Positions 10,109 through 18,912 of a DNA stretch of 64,000 bases are shown here, in pieces. This DNA comes from Macrostomum hystrix. Taxonomy: Eukaryota; Platyhelminthes; Macrostomidae. The stretch spans positions 3,472,001-3,536,000 of the forward strand of contig CATNEN010000008.1 in assembly GCA_950097015.1 (NCBI GenBank), in the 5' to 3' direction. Both the position numbers and the translations under genes were made by a program. The notes beneath the pieces are model-generated. The model was not told the DNA's origin. It searched no databases and saw only the letters and a program-made list of their open reading frames with translations. How positions within the stretch are numbered: the stretch's first letter is position 1; each line of letters begins with the position of its first letter.

Positions 10109-10594
10109 AATAGGAAGACAATGATTACAATAAATAGTCATGGAGATTTTACATTTATTTAAGCAAGAGATACTTATACAGAATCCTAATTTTGTTTAAA
10201 GCAATTATATCATTTTTTATTCTTGGTTGCTTCTTTAGCGCATTCGCTCACACAAAAGGCCTCATATTTATATTTGAGCATTTAGTCAGCTGTTGCTCAC
10301 CTCTCAGACGGCTGTTGTCCATTTGGAATGCCGGTTCAGCCACACCGTCACAAAAATAGCCTTGTCTAGTCATCTGTCTATTCGCATTGGGCCTGAATTG
10401 TAAACAGGCTTGTCATCTAAGCAGTTCAATAATTCGCGCTTCTCTACTCATGCCAGTAGTGCGATTAGCATTTAACTCAAAGAGAAACGAGCAGATATTT
10501 TTTTTCCAGTGAAATAGTAATTAATATGCGCACGTTACTACTCACTAAAAGCAACTAAAAAAATACGCCACCGCCCGCCCGTGCGTTGTTCTAG

Positions 10595-10660
10595 CACTAT
10601 AGAGGCCGGCTTGGCAGGATCTACTTCGCCAAGTACAGGCTGGCCGTTTGGATTCAGGCT
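10595..10660 (+). CDS. Class I myosin exon B (IQ), unit 2
   Basis: This is a copy of the 66-nt IQ exon with intact borders (GTTCTAG before it, GTAAGT after it). The two flanking arrays are complementary to each other, as in every unit. Confidence 0.8.
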
Positions 10661-10958
10661 GTAAGTAAATTCAACTCGAAGACCAAGACAGCAGATTCTT
10701 GTGCTGAAACTGCACCGTTGCTGCTGTCCGTTGATTTTTATGCCTCTCCAAGAACTGGTCTAACACCTTATTGCTTGGCTCGGTTGAATTGCACAACGGC
10801 TACCTCTGAGCCTATTTTTGTCTGCTTGTTTTGCAGCTGGTTGCTTTTAGCTGGGCACCAATTTGTAGATTTATTAGAAATCTGCCAAATTTCTTATCAA
10901 CTTGTCTGTTTGTCCGGTTTTAACACATCTTCATCTACTTCTCTTTAATATGATCTAT

Positions 10959-11610
10959 TCCGCCTTCATTTCACCCCTTTCCGTCTTGATCTCACCCCTT
11001 TCCGCTTTAATCTCACCCCTTTCCGCTTTTATCTCACCCTTTCCGCTTTTATCTCACCCTTTCCGCCTTGATCTCACCTCTTTCTGCCTTAATCTCACCC
11101 CTTTCTACCTTAATCTCACCCCTTTCCGCCTTGATCTCACCCCTTTTCACCTTGATCTCATCCCTTTCCGCCTTGATCTCACCCCTTTTCACCTTGATCT
11201 CACCCCTTTCCGCCTTGATCTCACCCCTTTTCACCTTGATCTCACCCCTTTCCGCCTTCATCTCATATCTTTCCGCCTTCATCTCATATCTTTCCGCCTT
11301 CATCTCATATCTTTCCGCCTTGATCTCACCCCTTTTCACCTTGATCTCACCCCTTTCCGCCTTCATCTCATATCTTTCCGCCTTCATCTCATATCTTTCC
11401 GCCTTCATCTCATATCTTTCCGCCTTCATCTCATATCTTTCCGCCTTCATCTCATATCTTTCCGCCTTCATCTCATATCTTTCCGCCTTCATCTCATATC
11501 TTTCGGCCTTCATCTCATATCTTTCCGCCTTCATCTCATATCTTTCCGCCTTCATCTCATATCTTTCCGCCTTCATCTCATATCTTTCCGCCTTCATCTC
11601 ACCCTTTCTC
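10959..11610. repeat. 21-bp pyrimidine-rich minisatellite in intron B-C, unit 2
   Basis: This version is expanded to about 650 bp, with a long run of the CCTTCATCTCATATCTTT form. Units 2-4 share this expanded form down to a single TTTCGGCC variant unit (around 11503), so the expansion came before their separation. The rest of the intron to 12103 is unique and without features. Confidence 0.92.
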
Positions 11611-12103
11611 ATAGTGATTCAAAATAATTTAAAGCACTTAGATCATTACATGATTAGCCATTGCAGACAGCAAAGTAGCACTTGTTGTTGTCCTCTTTTA
11701 GTTTTTAATCCAACTTGAGCTGAATCTGGCTAAAGTGTGAATCTTTGTGCAATAATCTTCAGTTTTGAGTGAGTGCATGTGACCCTTTTCACGAGATTTT
11801 ATACGAGAGTAGCTCGTTGTTTTAATTTTTTTAAATCCGTGCGATAAAAGCAAAAAGTTACAATATTTGTAATTCTGCAGTTAAAAAATAATCTATTGTT
11901 CAAGCATGCTTATACTAGTTTAGTAATTAATAATTAATGAGGAGTCCGTCCCGTTTAAATTCTGTGGAGACTGAAGATTCCTTGCGTCCTACTATAAGTA
12001 GCGCTATTCGGTGATAATTATTTTAACTGAAAAAAGAAAAAATACTTTTTTGCCCTACTGTCAGTAGTGCATCGCGGAAATCATTACCTCTTTTTATTCC
12101 CAG

Positions 12104-12748
12104 CGAGTGCGCGGCCTCCTAGCCAGAATTCGCTATCAACGCCTGCGCGCCGCCTGGACCATCGCCGTGCGCTATCGCCGCTACCGGATTAGAGCCCACA
12201 TTCTTCGCGTCTGCGCCGCCTTCGCCGGAGTTGGCCAGCGTCGCGATCTCGGTCGCGGCGTCGAATGGCCTCGTGGGGAGCCTCCGGCCCTGGCCGGCCT
12301 GCTGGCCCAGCTGCGCCGGGTCCAAAACCGCTGGCGAGCCGAGCGCATGCTGGCCTCGATTCCCAGGCACGAGAGGCCGGAATTCCGGCTCAAACTGGCC
12401 AGCTGCGAGCTGCTGCTTGGCACCGACCGGCTGAGGGCCGGCCTGCCGCGCCGTTGGCTCGGCGAGTACCAGCTGCCCAGGCCGAGGGCGGCTGCCAAGA
12501 TGCCGGGCCAGCTGCTGTTCTCCCACCCGGTTCTGAAGGCCGAGCGCGGTGGCGGCTTCAAGTTGACCCGGCGGTGCCTCCTCATCAGCGGCCTGGGCGT
12601 TGCCAAGGCGGATCAGAACGGCGCCGCCCTGATTGGCCCAGTGCGCCAGTTGTCCGGCCTGGCCTGGGTGTCCCTGACTCGGCTGGCCACCGATCCCACC
12701 GTCTGCCTGGCGTTCGATGGCCGCGGCTCCGGTGGCGACCTTCTCATG
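12104..12748 (+). CDS. Class I myosin exon C (IQ2 and TH1), unit 2
   Basis: The frame is open from the TTATTCCCAG acceptor to the GTGAGA donor, as in unit 1. Two silent changes separate it from unit 1: CGA to AGA at about 12190, and CTG to CTC at about 12390. The intron that follows is interrupted by the retrotransposon. Confidence 0.8.
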
Positions 12749-12764
12749 GTGAGATTCAGTGGCA

Positions 12765-12826
12765 TTGGGGGCGGATAAATCTAGGATTTGAGGGCGGATG
12801 AATCTAGGATTTGAGGGCGGATGAAT
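12765..12826. repeat. Left stub of intron C-D array, unit 2, with target site
   Basis: This is the first part of the GGATGAATCTAGGATT array. It ends in GAAT (12823-12826), the left copy of the 4-bp target duplication. Confidence 0.9.
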
Positions 12827-12915
12827 TGTGGTGCCGGTGTCTCTGGCCTTGTGGTTTTGTTAGGCCTTCCTCACCCAGCGCCGTCTTGGCTGCCCGGTGC
12901 CCAGTGCCGCCATCT

Positions 12916-13153
12916 GATTGGCTGGGCGCGGGCATTGTGTGCCTATCCTACCCCAGCCCTGCGTGGCTTTGCCCTCACGCCAATCAGCTCTGCGTAGCTT
13001 TGCCCGTCCACCCGTCCAGCGCGTACAACCCTACCCCCCAGCGCGCTGTAGGCTTTGTTTGTGCTCCGCCCCTGTCTGCCCCCTTGTCAGCCCTTAAGGT
13101 ATCGTTTTCTGCCCGGGCCAAGGCTACCTCTCTCCCCCTTGCGAACTTTAAAA
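12916..13153 (+). promoter_or_regulatory. U3 promoter signals of the LTR
   Basis: The U3 holds an inverted pair of CCAAT-type boxes (GATTGGC at 12916-12922, GCCAATC at 12979-12985), a GC box (CCGCCCC at 13066-13072) and a TATA-like TTTAAAA at 13147-13153. This order fits an RNA polymerase II promoter that starts transcription a few tens of bases downstream, in or at the spliced-leader-like block. The same signals occur in the three other LTR copies. Assignments are from motif matches only. Confidence 0.5.
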
Positions 13154-13161
13154 GATCGTGC

Positions 13162-13205
13162 CGTAAAGACGGTCTCTTACGGCGAAGGCTCAATTTATTG
13201 CATAG
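13162..13205 (+). other. Spliced-leader-like sequence in R region, 5' LTR of copy 1
   Basis: This 44-nt block begins CGTAAAGACGGTCTCTTAC and ends CTCAATTTATTGCAT followed by AG. As I remember it, the Macrostomum lignano spliced leader has the same order of segments and ends CTCAATTTATTGCATG; the differences I see are few. The first part can fold (CCGTAA with TTACGG, AGA with TCT), like the first stem of spliced-leader RNAs. It lies 15-23 bases after a TATA-like box, where transcription should start. There is no GT directly after the GCAT, so it should not act as a normal leader donor; a GCATG|GT occurs further on at 13236-13242. The match is from memory and needs alignment. Confidence 0.72.
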
Positions 13206-13519
13206 CGAAGTGATTATTGAATAGTGATTCCGAGTGCATGGTTTATTAAAGTGCAAAAATTGCCGACAAATACATTCAGCGTCATCCTGCCATCCTATCG
13301 TGCGTCCCGACCGGTAAGCACTGTATTTGTGTCTGTCCTTTCGGGGTGCCAGGTCCGCACGGAGTACTGTAATAATCTTAGAAGTACTGTGTGAGCGTCC
13401 TAACGCCACCAGTCCCTGACTGCAACAGAGCGTCCTAACGCCTGATTCAGTGATCGATAATATTTTACTTAATAGGGCTGTGGGCCGGGGATCTCAAACC
13501 GACCACTGTCACTACAAAT

Positions 13520-13537
13520 TGGCGCCCGAACGGGGAC
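13520..13537 (+). other. Primer binding site (tRNA-Lys type), copy 1
   Basis: TGGCGCCCGAACGGGGAC begins three bases after the LTR end. It is complementary to the 3' end of a lysine tRNA of the kind used by lentiviruses, apart from one base (G where the HIV site has A). The flatworm tRNA itself should decide the exact identity. Confidence 0.8.
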
Positions 13538-13678
13538 ACGGTCCCTCATTACCGATAGCAACTATTTGTCTCAGCGAGCATCAAGCGGCCTCATTCAGCA
13601 TCAACTGGGTCAACGAGAGTGCCAGCTATTGTTCTCTGTCTAGACTCACCTACGCCTAGCCTGACAGAACTTTAAGTC

Positions 13679-14587
13679 ATGGGAGATCAAGCCATGGACG
13701 ATCTGATCAACGCGCTGGCCACGCGCCTTAGGGCCAACGCGGAACGCACAGCGCCGAGAATTCCGAAGCCGCCCAAGTACGTCCCATCGATGAACTTCAA
13801 CTTGTGGCTGCAAAATTTCAACGAGTACTGCGGGATGGTCGACATTGAAGAAGGAGACCGAAGGCCACACCTAATCAGCCTCCTTGATCTCACAACGGCA
13901 TACGCCGCAGTAGACAAATTGGACCTCCCGGACGATCTTGAATACGGAGAATTTACGGCGAGGCTCGTAGCCCGATTCACCATGAACAGGACGGTGCAGG
14001 ACTACCGCTTCGAGCTTTCGAACCGTGACCAGCTAGATAAAGAGGCTGTCGAAACCTACGGAGACGAGCTGTTGGAGCTGGCCCGCAACGCCTTCCCCAC
14101 TGCAGACGCAGACACTAGGACCGAGCTGGCAAAGGACAGATTCTTGAAGGGTGTCCGAGTGTCCGACACCGTGCGAGAGAGGCTCTACCTGCAACAGCCG
14201 ACCGACCTCGCGGAGGCCATTCGGACAGTACGACAGCTGGAGGCCGCGCAGAGGGCATCTTCAGCACAGTCTAGAACGAGACCCAGAGCCGGACTGAATG
14301 TTCTGGCTGCAGAGACACCGGCCACCGCTCTGGACAAAGAAGAGGAGCTGCGCCTGCTGCGTCAGCAGGTGAAGACAATGGAGGAGAAAATACAACGCAT
14401 GGAAAGAAACCAGGCGCAGTCAACTCAAGCGGCACGACCAGAGGCGCGAGTAAACCAGACCGGCCCTTCGAATCCAAAACAACGCAACGGCGTCACGTGC
14501 TACCGTTGCGGCGAGGTCGGACACCTGTCGTTCCAGTGCCAGAATTCGGGAAAAGACAGGAGGGGCCCACGTCCTGGAGGCAACTGA
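13679..14587 (+). CDS. gag: gag polyprotein, retrotransposon copy 1
   Basis: The 302-residue protein starts at the first ATG after the primer binding site (MGDQAMDDLINALATRL). The N-terminal two thirds is a helical Gag core (FNLWLQNFNEYC; a DRFLKGV segment; LAEAIRTVRQLEAAQR), followed by a coiled-coil-like stretch (EELRLLRQQVKTMEEKIQRM). Near the C-terminus there is one CCHC zinc knuckle, CYRCGEVGHLSFQC (C274, C277, H282, C287), the nucleocapsid RNA-binding unit. It overlaps pol by 91 bases. The frame is identical in the second copy of the element. Confidence 0.93.
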   Translation: MGDQAMDDLINALATRLRANAERTAPRIPKPPKYVPSMNFNLWLQNFNEYCGMVDIEEGDRRPHLISLLDLTTAYAAVDKLDLPDDLEYGEFTARLVARFTMNRTVQDYRFELSNRDQLDKEAVETYGDELLELARNAFPTADADTRTELAKDRFLKGVRVSDTVRERLYLQQPTDLAEAIRTVRQLEAAQRASSAQSRTRPRAGLNVLAAETPATALDKEEELRLLRQQVKTMEEKIQRMERNQAQSTQAARPEARVNQTGPSNPKQRNGVTCYRCGEVGHLSFQCQNSGKDRRGPRPGGN

Positions 14588-17500
14588 GCCCCTGCTATTC
14601 GCCAGCCTCAAACCAGCATCATCAGCAACCCCAGCCTCACATTCAGCATCATCAGCAACCCCAGCCTCACATTCAGCATCATCAGCAAGCACTGCCTGGC
14701 AACCAGCATCATCAGCAAGCACTGCCTGGCAACCAGCATCATCAGCAAGCACTGCCTGGCAATCAGCAACATCAGCAAGCACTGCCTGGCAACCAGCATC
14801 ATCAGCAAGCACTGCCTGGCAACCAGCATCATCAGCAACCCCAGCCTCACATTCAGCATCATCAGCAAGCACTGCCTGGCAACCAGCATCATCAGCAAGC
14901 ACTGCCTGGCAATCAGCATCATCAGCAACCCCAGCCAGGCATCCAGCATCATCATCAACCCCAGCCTGGCAACCAGCAGCATCAGCAACCACAGCCTGGC
15001 ACCCAGCGTCATCGCAGATCGAGGCGCAAGAAGACAAAAGCGGGGCTGTCTACACCGCTAAGGCAACCATCGAGCCCACCTATTCAGATCAATCCGGTAT
15101 CAATTTTTGTCACCATTAATGTAGCCGAAAAGAAGCTAGACGCTTTAGTGGACTCTGGAGCATCGTGCTCTATCATGTCCACGGAGACCTACGAAAGCTT
15201 GCCGAACTCTAGAATCCAAGTCCTGGCAGGAGCAGAAGGTCATGTCAGCTTGGCAAACGGGAGTCCGATCTCTATCGAGAAGACAGTACAGTTGCCTGTG
15301 GCCATAGCTGGAAAACTCATCAGCACACCGGTACTGGTGGTCAGTGGAATCAAATACCAGCTGGTCCTAGGATCGGACTTCTGTAGGGACAACAGCTGTG
15401 TCATCGACTACCAGCATGCAGCGTTTAGAGTGGGCGAAAGCTCCATCCCGATCCGATGGCAGGCAGAACGACCGCTAGTGTGCAGGATCCTGTCACAAAG
15501 GTCACGAACTCTAAAACCAGGTCAGCAGATCGTCCTCCCTGGAAGGCTCGAAAGGAAAGGCCAGCGAAATAGCGGCTGTCTTGGCATCACCGAGAACCTG
15601 AGTCAGCTCAACCTCGAGTCCGGACGCTGCCTGGCCAAGGCTCTCGTAATACCATCAGAAAAAGCGCTGGTGCCGGCGAGACTCGTTAATCTAACAGAGG
15701 AGCCAGTACGAATTAGGAGAGGTAGCACGCTGGGTTGGTTCTGCCCACTTGAAGTCGCGGAACCGTTTAACACAGTCGAGCTACTTGCCATGGAATCTGA
15801 TCCGTCTCGAAGTGCGGGTCTCAGCAAAGGCGATCCAAACGAACTAGAAATTTCGGAGCTGCTGCCCAACTCCTATGGGTCCTGTGGGCTGACCAGTGAT
15901 GAAAACTCTGCCTTTCAAGATCTAATCTGGAAATACCGAGACGTGTTTGCGACCAAGCAGTCCGCGCCAAAAGTCACCACAGTGGTACAGCACGGAATTG
16001 ACACGACGAACGCGCGGCCCATCAAGATTCCACCGCGCCGATTGCCGCCGCACCTCCAGCCAGAAGTGGACCACCAAATTGACGAGCTGCTGGAAAAAGG
16101 CCAAATAGAAGTGGCACAGTCGCCTTGGTGCTCGCCACTCGTTTGCGTCCGTAAGAAGAGCGGAGAAATGAGGATGTGTGTGGATTATCGCAAGCTTAAC
16201 GATGTCACCGTCAAAGACGCAGTGCCTATGCCGAGAGTCGACGATGCATTGGAGGCCCTTCATGGGGCACAGATCTTCTCGACTATGGACCTGCACAGTG
16301 GGTTTTGGCAGGTCGGCATGTCTCCGAAGGACAAGGACAAGACAGCTTTTTCAGTGCCACACCGGGGACAATTCCGATGGAAAGTCATGCCGTTTGGCTT
16401 GGTGAACAGCCCGGCGACCTTTACCAGGTTGATGGCAGCGGTGTTGGACAAGCAGATGTGGAGAACTTGTTTGGTCTACATTGACGACCTGCTAGTGTGG
16501 TCTGCCGACGTCGCGGAACATCTGCGTCGATTGGAGGAAATCTTTGAAAAGCTTCAACTGGCTAATCTTAGCTTGAAGCCACAAAAATGCCACTTTCTGC
16601 AAAAAGAAGTTGAGTTCCTGGGGCACAAGGTCTCCGCCACAGGTATCAGCACGGAAGAGTCCAAAGTCCAGGAAGTGAGAGACTGGCCAACGCCAAAGAA
16701 CCTGTCGGAGCTGCAGTCTTTCTTAGGGTTGTGTGGCTACTACCGGAGATTCATCAGAAATTTTTCCGAGATCGCCGCACCATTGACTCTGTTGACAACT
16801 AAAGGCGCAAAGTTCCGATGGGAGGAGGAGCAGGAGACTGCCTTCGAAGCATTAAAACAGAATTTGACGAGCTCTGAAGTCATGGCACATCCGGACTTTT
16901 CGCCTACGGCTGGTGAGTTCGTGCTCGACACCGATGGAAGCTCAAAGGTTGGAATCGGGGCCGTACTCTCGCAAGTCCAGACCGATGGTTCGGAGCGAGT
17001 GATCGCGTATGCCTCAAAGTCGCTGAATCAAGCAGAGCGCAATTACTGCACGACACGATTAGAGCTGCTGGCAGTGGTGACGTTCGTTGCCAAGTTCAAA
17101 TACTACCTTCTCGGCAAAGAATTCTGCCTGCGCACTGACCACAGCAGCCTCCAGTGGCTAAAGAACTTCAAGGATGCTGAGGGACAGGTGGCACGTTGGC
17201 TGGAGAAGCTGGCACCGTTCCAGTACAGGATCGTCCACCGGCCAGGTCGAGCCCACGTCAATGCGGATGCAATGTCCCGAAAGCCGGTTGTAAGAAAGCA
17301 TTTTGGCGCCGACTCATGCCCTGTCTGTGCAAGTGGGTATAGCAACAGGATCAACAGCATCGAACTGCGAGGCTTTTCAGCAGCAGATCTCAAGCGCGAA
17401 CAGGATGAGGACGGTGACCTACGGGCTGTCAAGAATGCACTGATCCTTATTACTCAGTCGCCAAATGCGGGAGAGATCGACACCACGGCCTGGAGTCCAC

Positions 17501-18912
17501 TGGCAAGAGGAATTTGGGCGCGACGAGATGATTTGCTGCTCCAAGAAGAGACGCTGTTCATACGTGACAAGAACAAGAGCGACAAGCAACTCATCGTGCT
17601 CCCACAAAGCTGTCTTCCAAGGACGTTGAAAAGCTTGCACCAGGGTGTCGGAGGCGGCCACATGGGCTACGCGAAGACGAAACACAAGATGTTGCAGCGT
17701 TTCTGGCGGCCAGGTCTGGCCCGGGCGATTGAGGAGTTTATTCGAGGATGCGCTGTCTGCTGCAAAGCGAAAGCAGGGAAGAAGAATCGCGCCCCTCTAA
17801 AACCTCTCACATTTGCCGCACCATTCGACTGCATCATGGTGGACATTGTTGGGCCACTGCCGCGAAGCAAAGCCGGAAACTCGTACATTCTGACTGTCCA
17901 AGACTCCTTCACTAAGTGGCCAGACGCCTACCCATTGCGCAATCAGAAAGCGAAGACGGTTGCAAAAGTCCTGTTCGACAGATGGATTAGTCAGCATGGT
18001 TGTCCGAACACGCTGCACAGTGACCAAGGAAGAAACTTCGAGTCCAAAATCGTGCGAGAGATGTGCCGGATGCTCGAGATCAGGAAGTCGCGGACTACAG
18101 CCTACCATCCAAGTGGAAATGGACAGGTTGAAAACTTCAACAAGAGCTTGAAGTCCATGCTCAAGTGCTGCCTAGAAGACGCCGGACGGAACGACTGGGA
18201 GGAGTTCGTGAGTTCAGCGTTGATGGCGTACCGATCGAGCGTCCACAGAGGCACAGGCTACACGCCCCACTACATGGTCTACGGTACGGAGATGCGCCTG
18301 CCTATCGATCTGTCCGACCAGCCGCCCCAGCGCGTGAGCTCGCATGTGGAATTCGTCAAAGACCTGGAGATCAAATTGCAGACGGCTCATCGCGCTGCGC
18401 GGATGCAGCTAAACACGTATCAGAGAAGGCAGAAGGACCACTACGACAAAAAAACTCGGGGTTCCGACATCAAGGAGGGCGACCACGTCTTTATCTACAG
18501 TCCCGCACTGAAGCCTGACGAAGCAGCGAAGTTTCACATCAGTTGGCGAGGACCTGTCCGTGTACTCTGCAAAATCTCAGAGGTTCTGTTCAAGGTAGAG
18601 AATCCGTCGAACCACAGGAAAACGAAAGTCGTCCACTTCAACAACCTCCGGAAGTTCCAAGTACAGGAGGTGAAAGGGCCGGAGACCGAGCCGGACGACG
18701 TACAGTCCGAAGCCGAAGAACCCGAGCAAGATCAGGAAGAGGAAGACTGGCATCCTGGACACCAGAGGAAAGACCCAGTTAGACCTAACCCGGAGGTTCA
18801 GGCCGAACTGCCGCCGGAGCATGAGGAACCGGAGGAGGTGGAATTCGAACCACGAAGGTCCGGCAGAACACGCCGACAACCTGATCGATATGGCCAGCCT
18901 GTGCTGTACTGA
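14497..18912 (+). CDS. pol: pol polyprotein (protease, RT, RNase H, integrase), copy 1
   Basis: The frame is open from 14497, but the true N-terminus is expected near 14551 through -1 frameshifting from gag. After a low-complexity linker comes an aspartic protease (LVDSGASCS, D219), reverse transcriptase with YIDD at 661-664, RNase H (LDTDGSS, D811; RTDHSSLQWL), and integrase with an HHCC zinc domain (H1048, H1055, C1085, C1088). The DDE core is D1116, D1176 and E1212, with 35 residues between the last two, followed by a GPY/F-type module (WRGPVRVL, about 1350). The tail is acidic, then rich in R and P. All key residues are present, so it looks competent. The second copy differs at one residue just before the protease (AEKK here, AGKK there). 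Confidence 0.95.
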   Translation: MLPLRRGRTPVVPVPEFGKRQEGPTSWRQLSPCYSPASNQHHQQPQPHIQHHQQPQPHIQHHQQALPGNQHHQQALPGNQHHQQALPGNQQHQQALPGNQHHQQALPGNQHHQQPQPHIQHHQQALPGNQHHQQALPGNQHHQQPQPGIQHHHQPQPGNQQHQQPQPGTQRHRRSRRKKTKAGLSTPLRQPSSPPIQINPVSIFVTINVAEKKLDALVDSGASCSIMSTETYESLPNSRIQVLAGAEGHVSLANGSPISIEKTVQLPVAIAGKLISTPVLVVSGIKYQLVLGSDFCRDNSCVIDYQHAAFRVGESSIPIRWQAERPLVCRILSQRSRTLKPGQQIVLPGRLERKGQRNSGCLGITENLSQLNLESGRCLAKALVIPSEKALVPARLVNLTEEPVRIRRGSTLGWFCPLEVAEPFNTVELLAMESDPSRSAGLSKGDPNELEISELLPNSYGSCGLTSDENSAFQDLIWKYRDVFATKQSAPKVTTVVQHGIDTTNARPIKIPPRRLPPHLQPEVDHQIDELLEKGQIEVAQSPWCSPLVCVRKKSGEMRMCVDYRKLNDVTVKDAVPMPRVDDALEALHGAQIFSTMDLHSGFWQVGMSPKDKDKTAFSVPHRGQFRWKVMPFGLVNSPATFTRLMAAVLDKQMWRTCLVYIDDLLVWSADVAEHLRRLEEIFEKLQLANLSLKPQKCHFLQKEVEFLGHKVSATGISTEESKVQEVRDWPTPKNLSELQSFLGLCGYYRRFIRNFSEIAAPLTLLTTKGAKFRWEEEQETAFEALKQNLTSSEVMAHPDFSPTAGEFVLDTDGSSKVGIGAVLSQVQTDGSERVIAYASKSLNQAERNYCTTRLELLAVVTFVAKFKYYLLGKEFCLRTDHSSLQWLKNFKDAEGQVARWLEKLAPFQYRIVHRPGRAHVNADAMSRKPVVRKHFGADSCPVCASGYSNRINSIELRGFSAADLKREQDEDGDLRAVKNALILITQSPNAGEIDTTAWSPLARGIWARRDDLLLQEETLFIRDKNKSDKQLIVLPQSCLPRTLKSLHQGVGGGHMGYAKTKHKMLQRFWRPGLARAIEEFIRGCAVCCKAKAGKKNRAPLKPLTFAAPFDCIMVDIVGPLPRSKAGNSYILTVQDSFTKWPDAYPLRNQKAKTVAKVLFDRWISQHGCPNTLHSDQGRNFESKIVREMCRMLEIRKSRTTAYHPSGNGQVENFNKSLKSMLKCCLEDAGRNDWEEFVSSALMAYRSSVHRGTGYTPHYMVYGTEMRLPIDLSDQPPQRVSSHVEFVKDLEIKLQTAHRAARMQLNTYQRRQKDHYDKKTRGSDIKEGDHVFIYSPALKPDEAAKFHISWRGPVRVLCKISEVLFKVENPSNHRKTKVVHFNNLRKFQVQEVKGPETEPDDVQSEAEEPEQDQEEEDWHPGHQRKDPVRPNPEVQAELPPEHEEPEEVEFEPRRSGRTRRQPDRYGQPVLY
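14548..14554 (+). promoter_or_regulatory. Putative -1 frameshift site between gag and pol, copy 1
   Basis: GGGAAAA sits in the gag frame as G-GGA-AAA, the X-XXY-YYZ arrangement for -1 slippage, inside the gag/pol overlap. The pol frame is the -1 frame here. A GC-rich stretch with AGGA, GGGCCC and TCCT follows within 25 bases and could form a stimulating structure. No other heptamer in the overlap fits as well. Confidence 0.6.
14617..15005 (+). repeat. 30-nt coding repeat between nucleocapsid and protease, copy 1
   Basis: About 13 units of 30 nt code for variants of the ten-residue NQHHQQALPG or IQHHQQPQPH in the pol frame. They begin right after the gag stop (14585-14587), so only the frameshifted product contains them. 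The unit length keeps the frame whatever the copy number. Confidence 0.9.

Larger units (their letters stand above)
12827..13516 (+). repeat. 5' LTR, retrotransposon copy 1
   Basis: The 690-bp LTR runs from TGTGGTGCC to CACTACA. It differs from its 3' partner at one small block (around 12893-12908: TGCCCGGTGCCCAG here, CAGAGTGCCCGG there). From signals I place U3 at about 12827-13161, R from about 13162 to shortly after the ATTAAA at 13245-13250, and U5 to 13516. Confidence 0.95.

Noticed and set aside
14420-15037. 205- and 134-codon antisense frames in gag/pol
   Set aside because: They are the reverse of the HHQQ coding repeat and other pol sequence; shadows of the sense frame.
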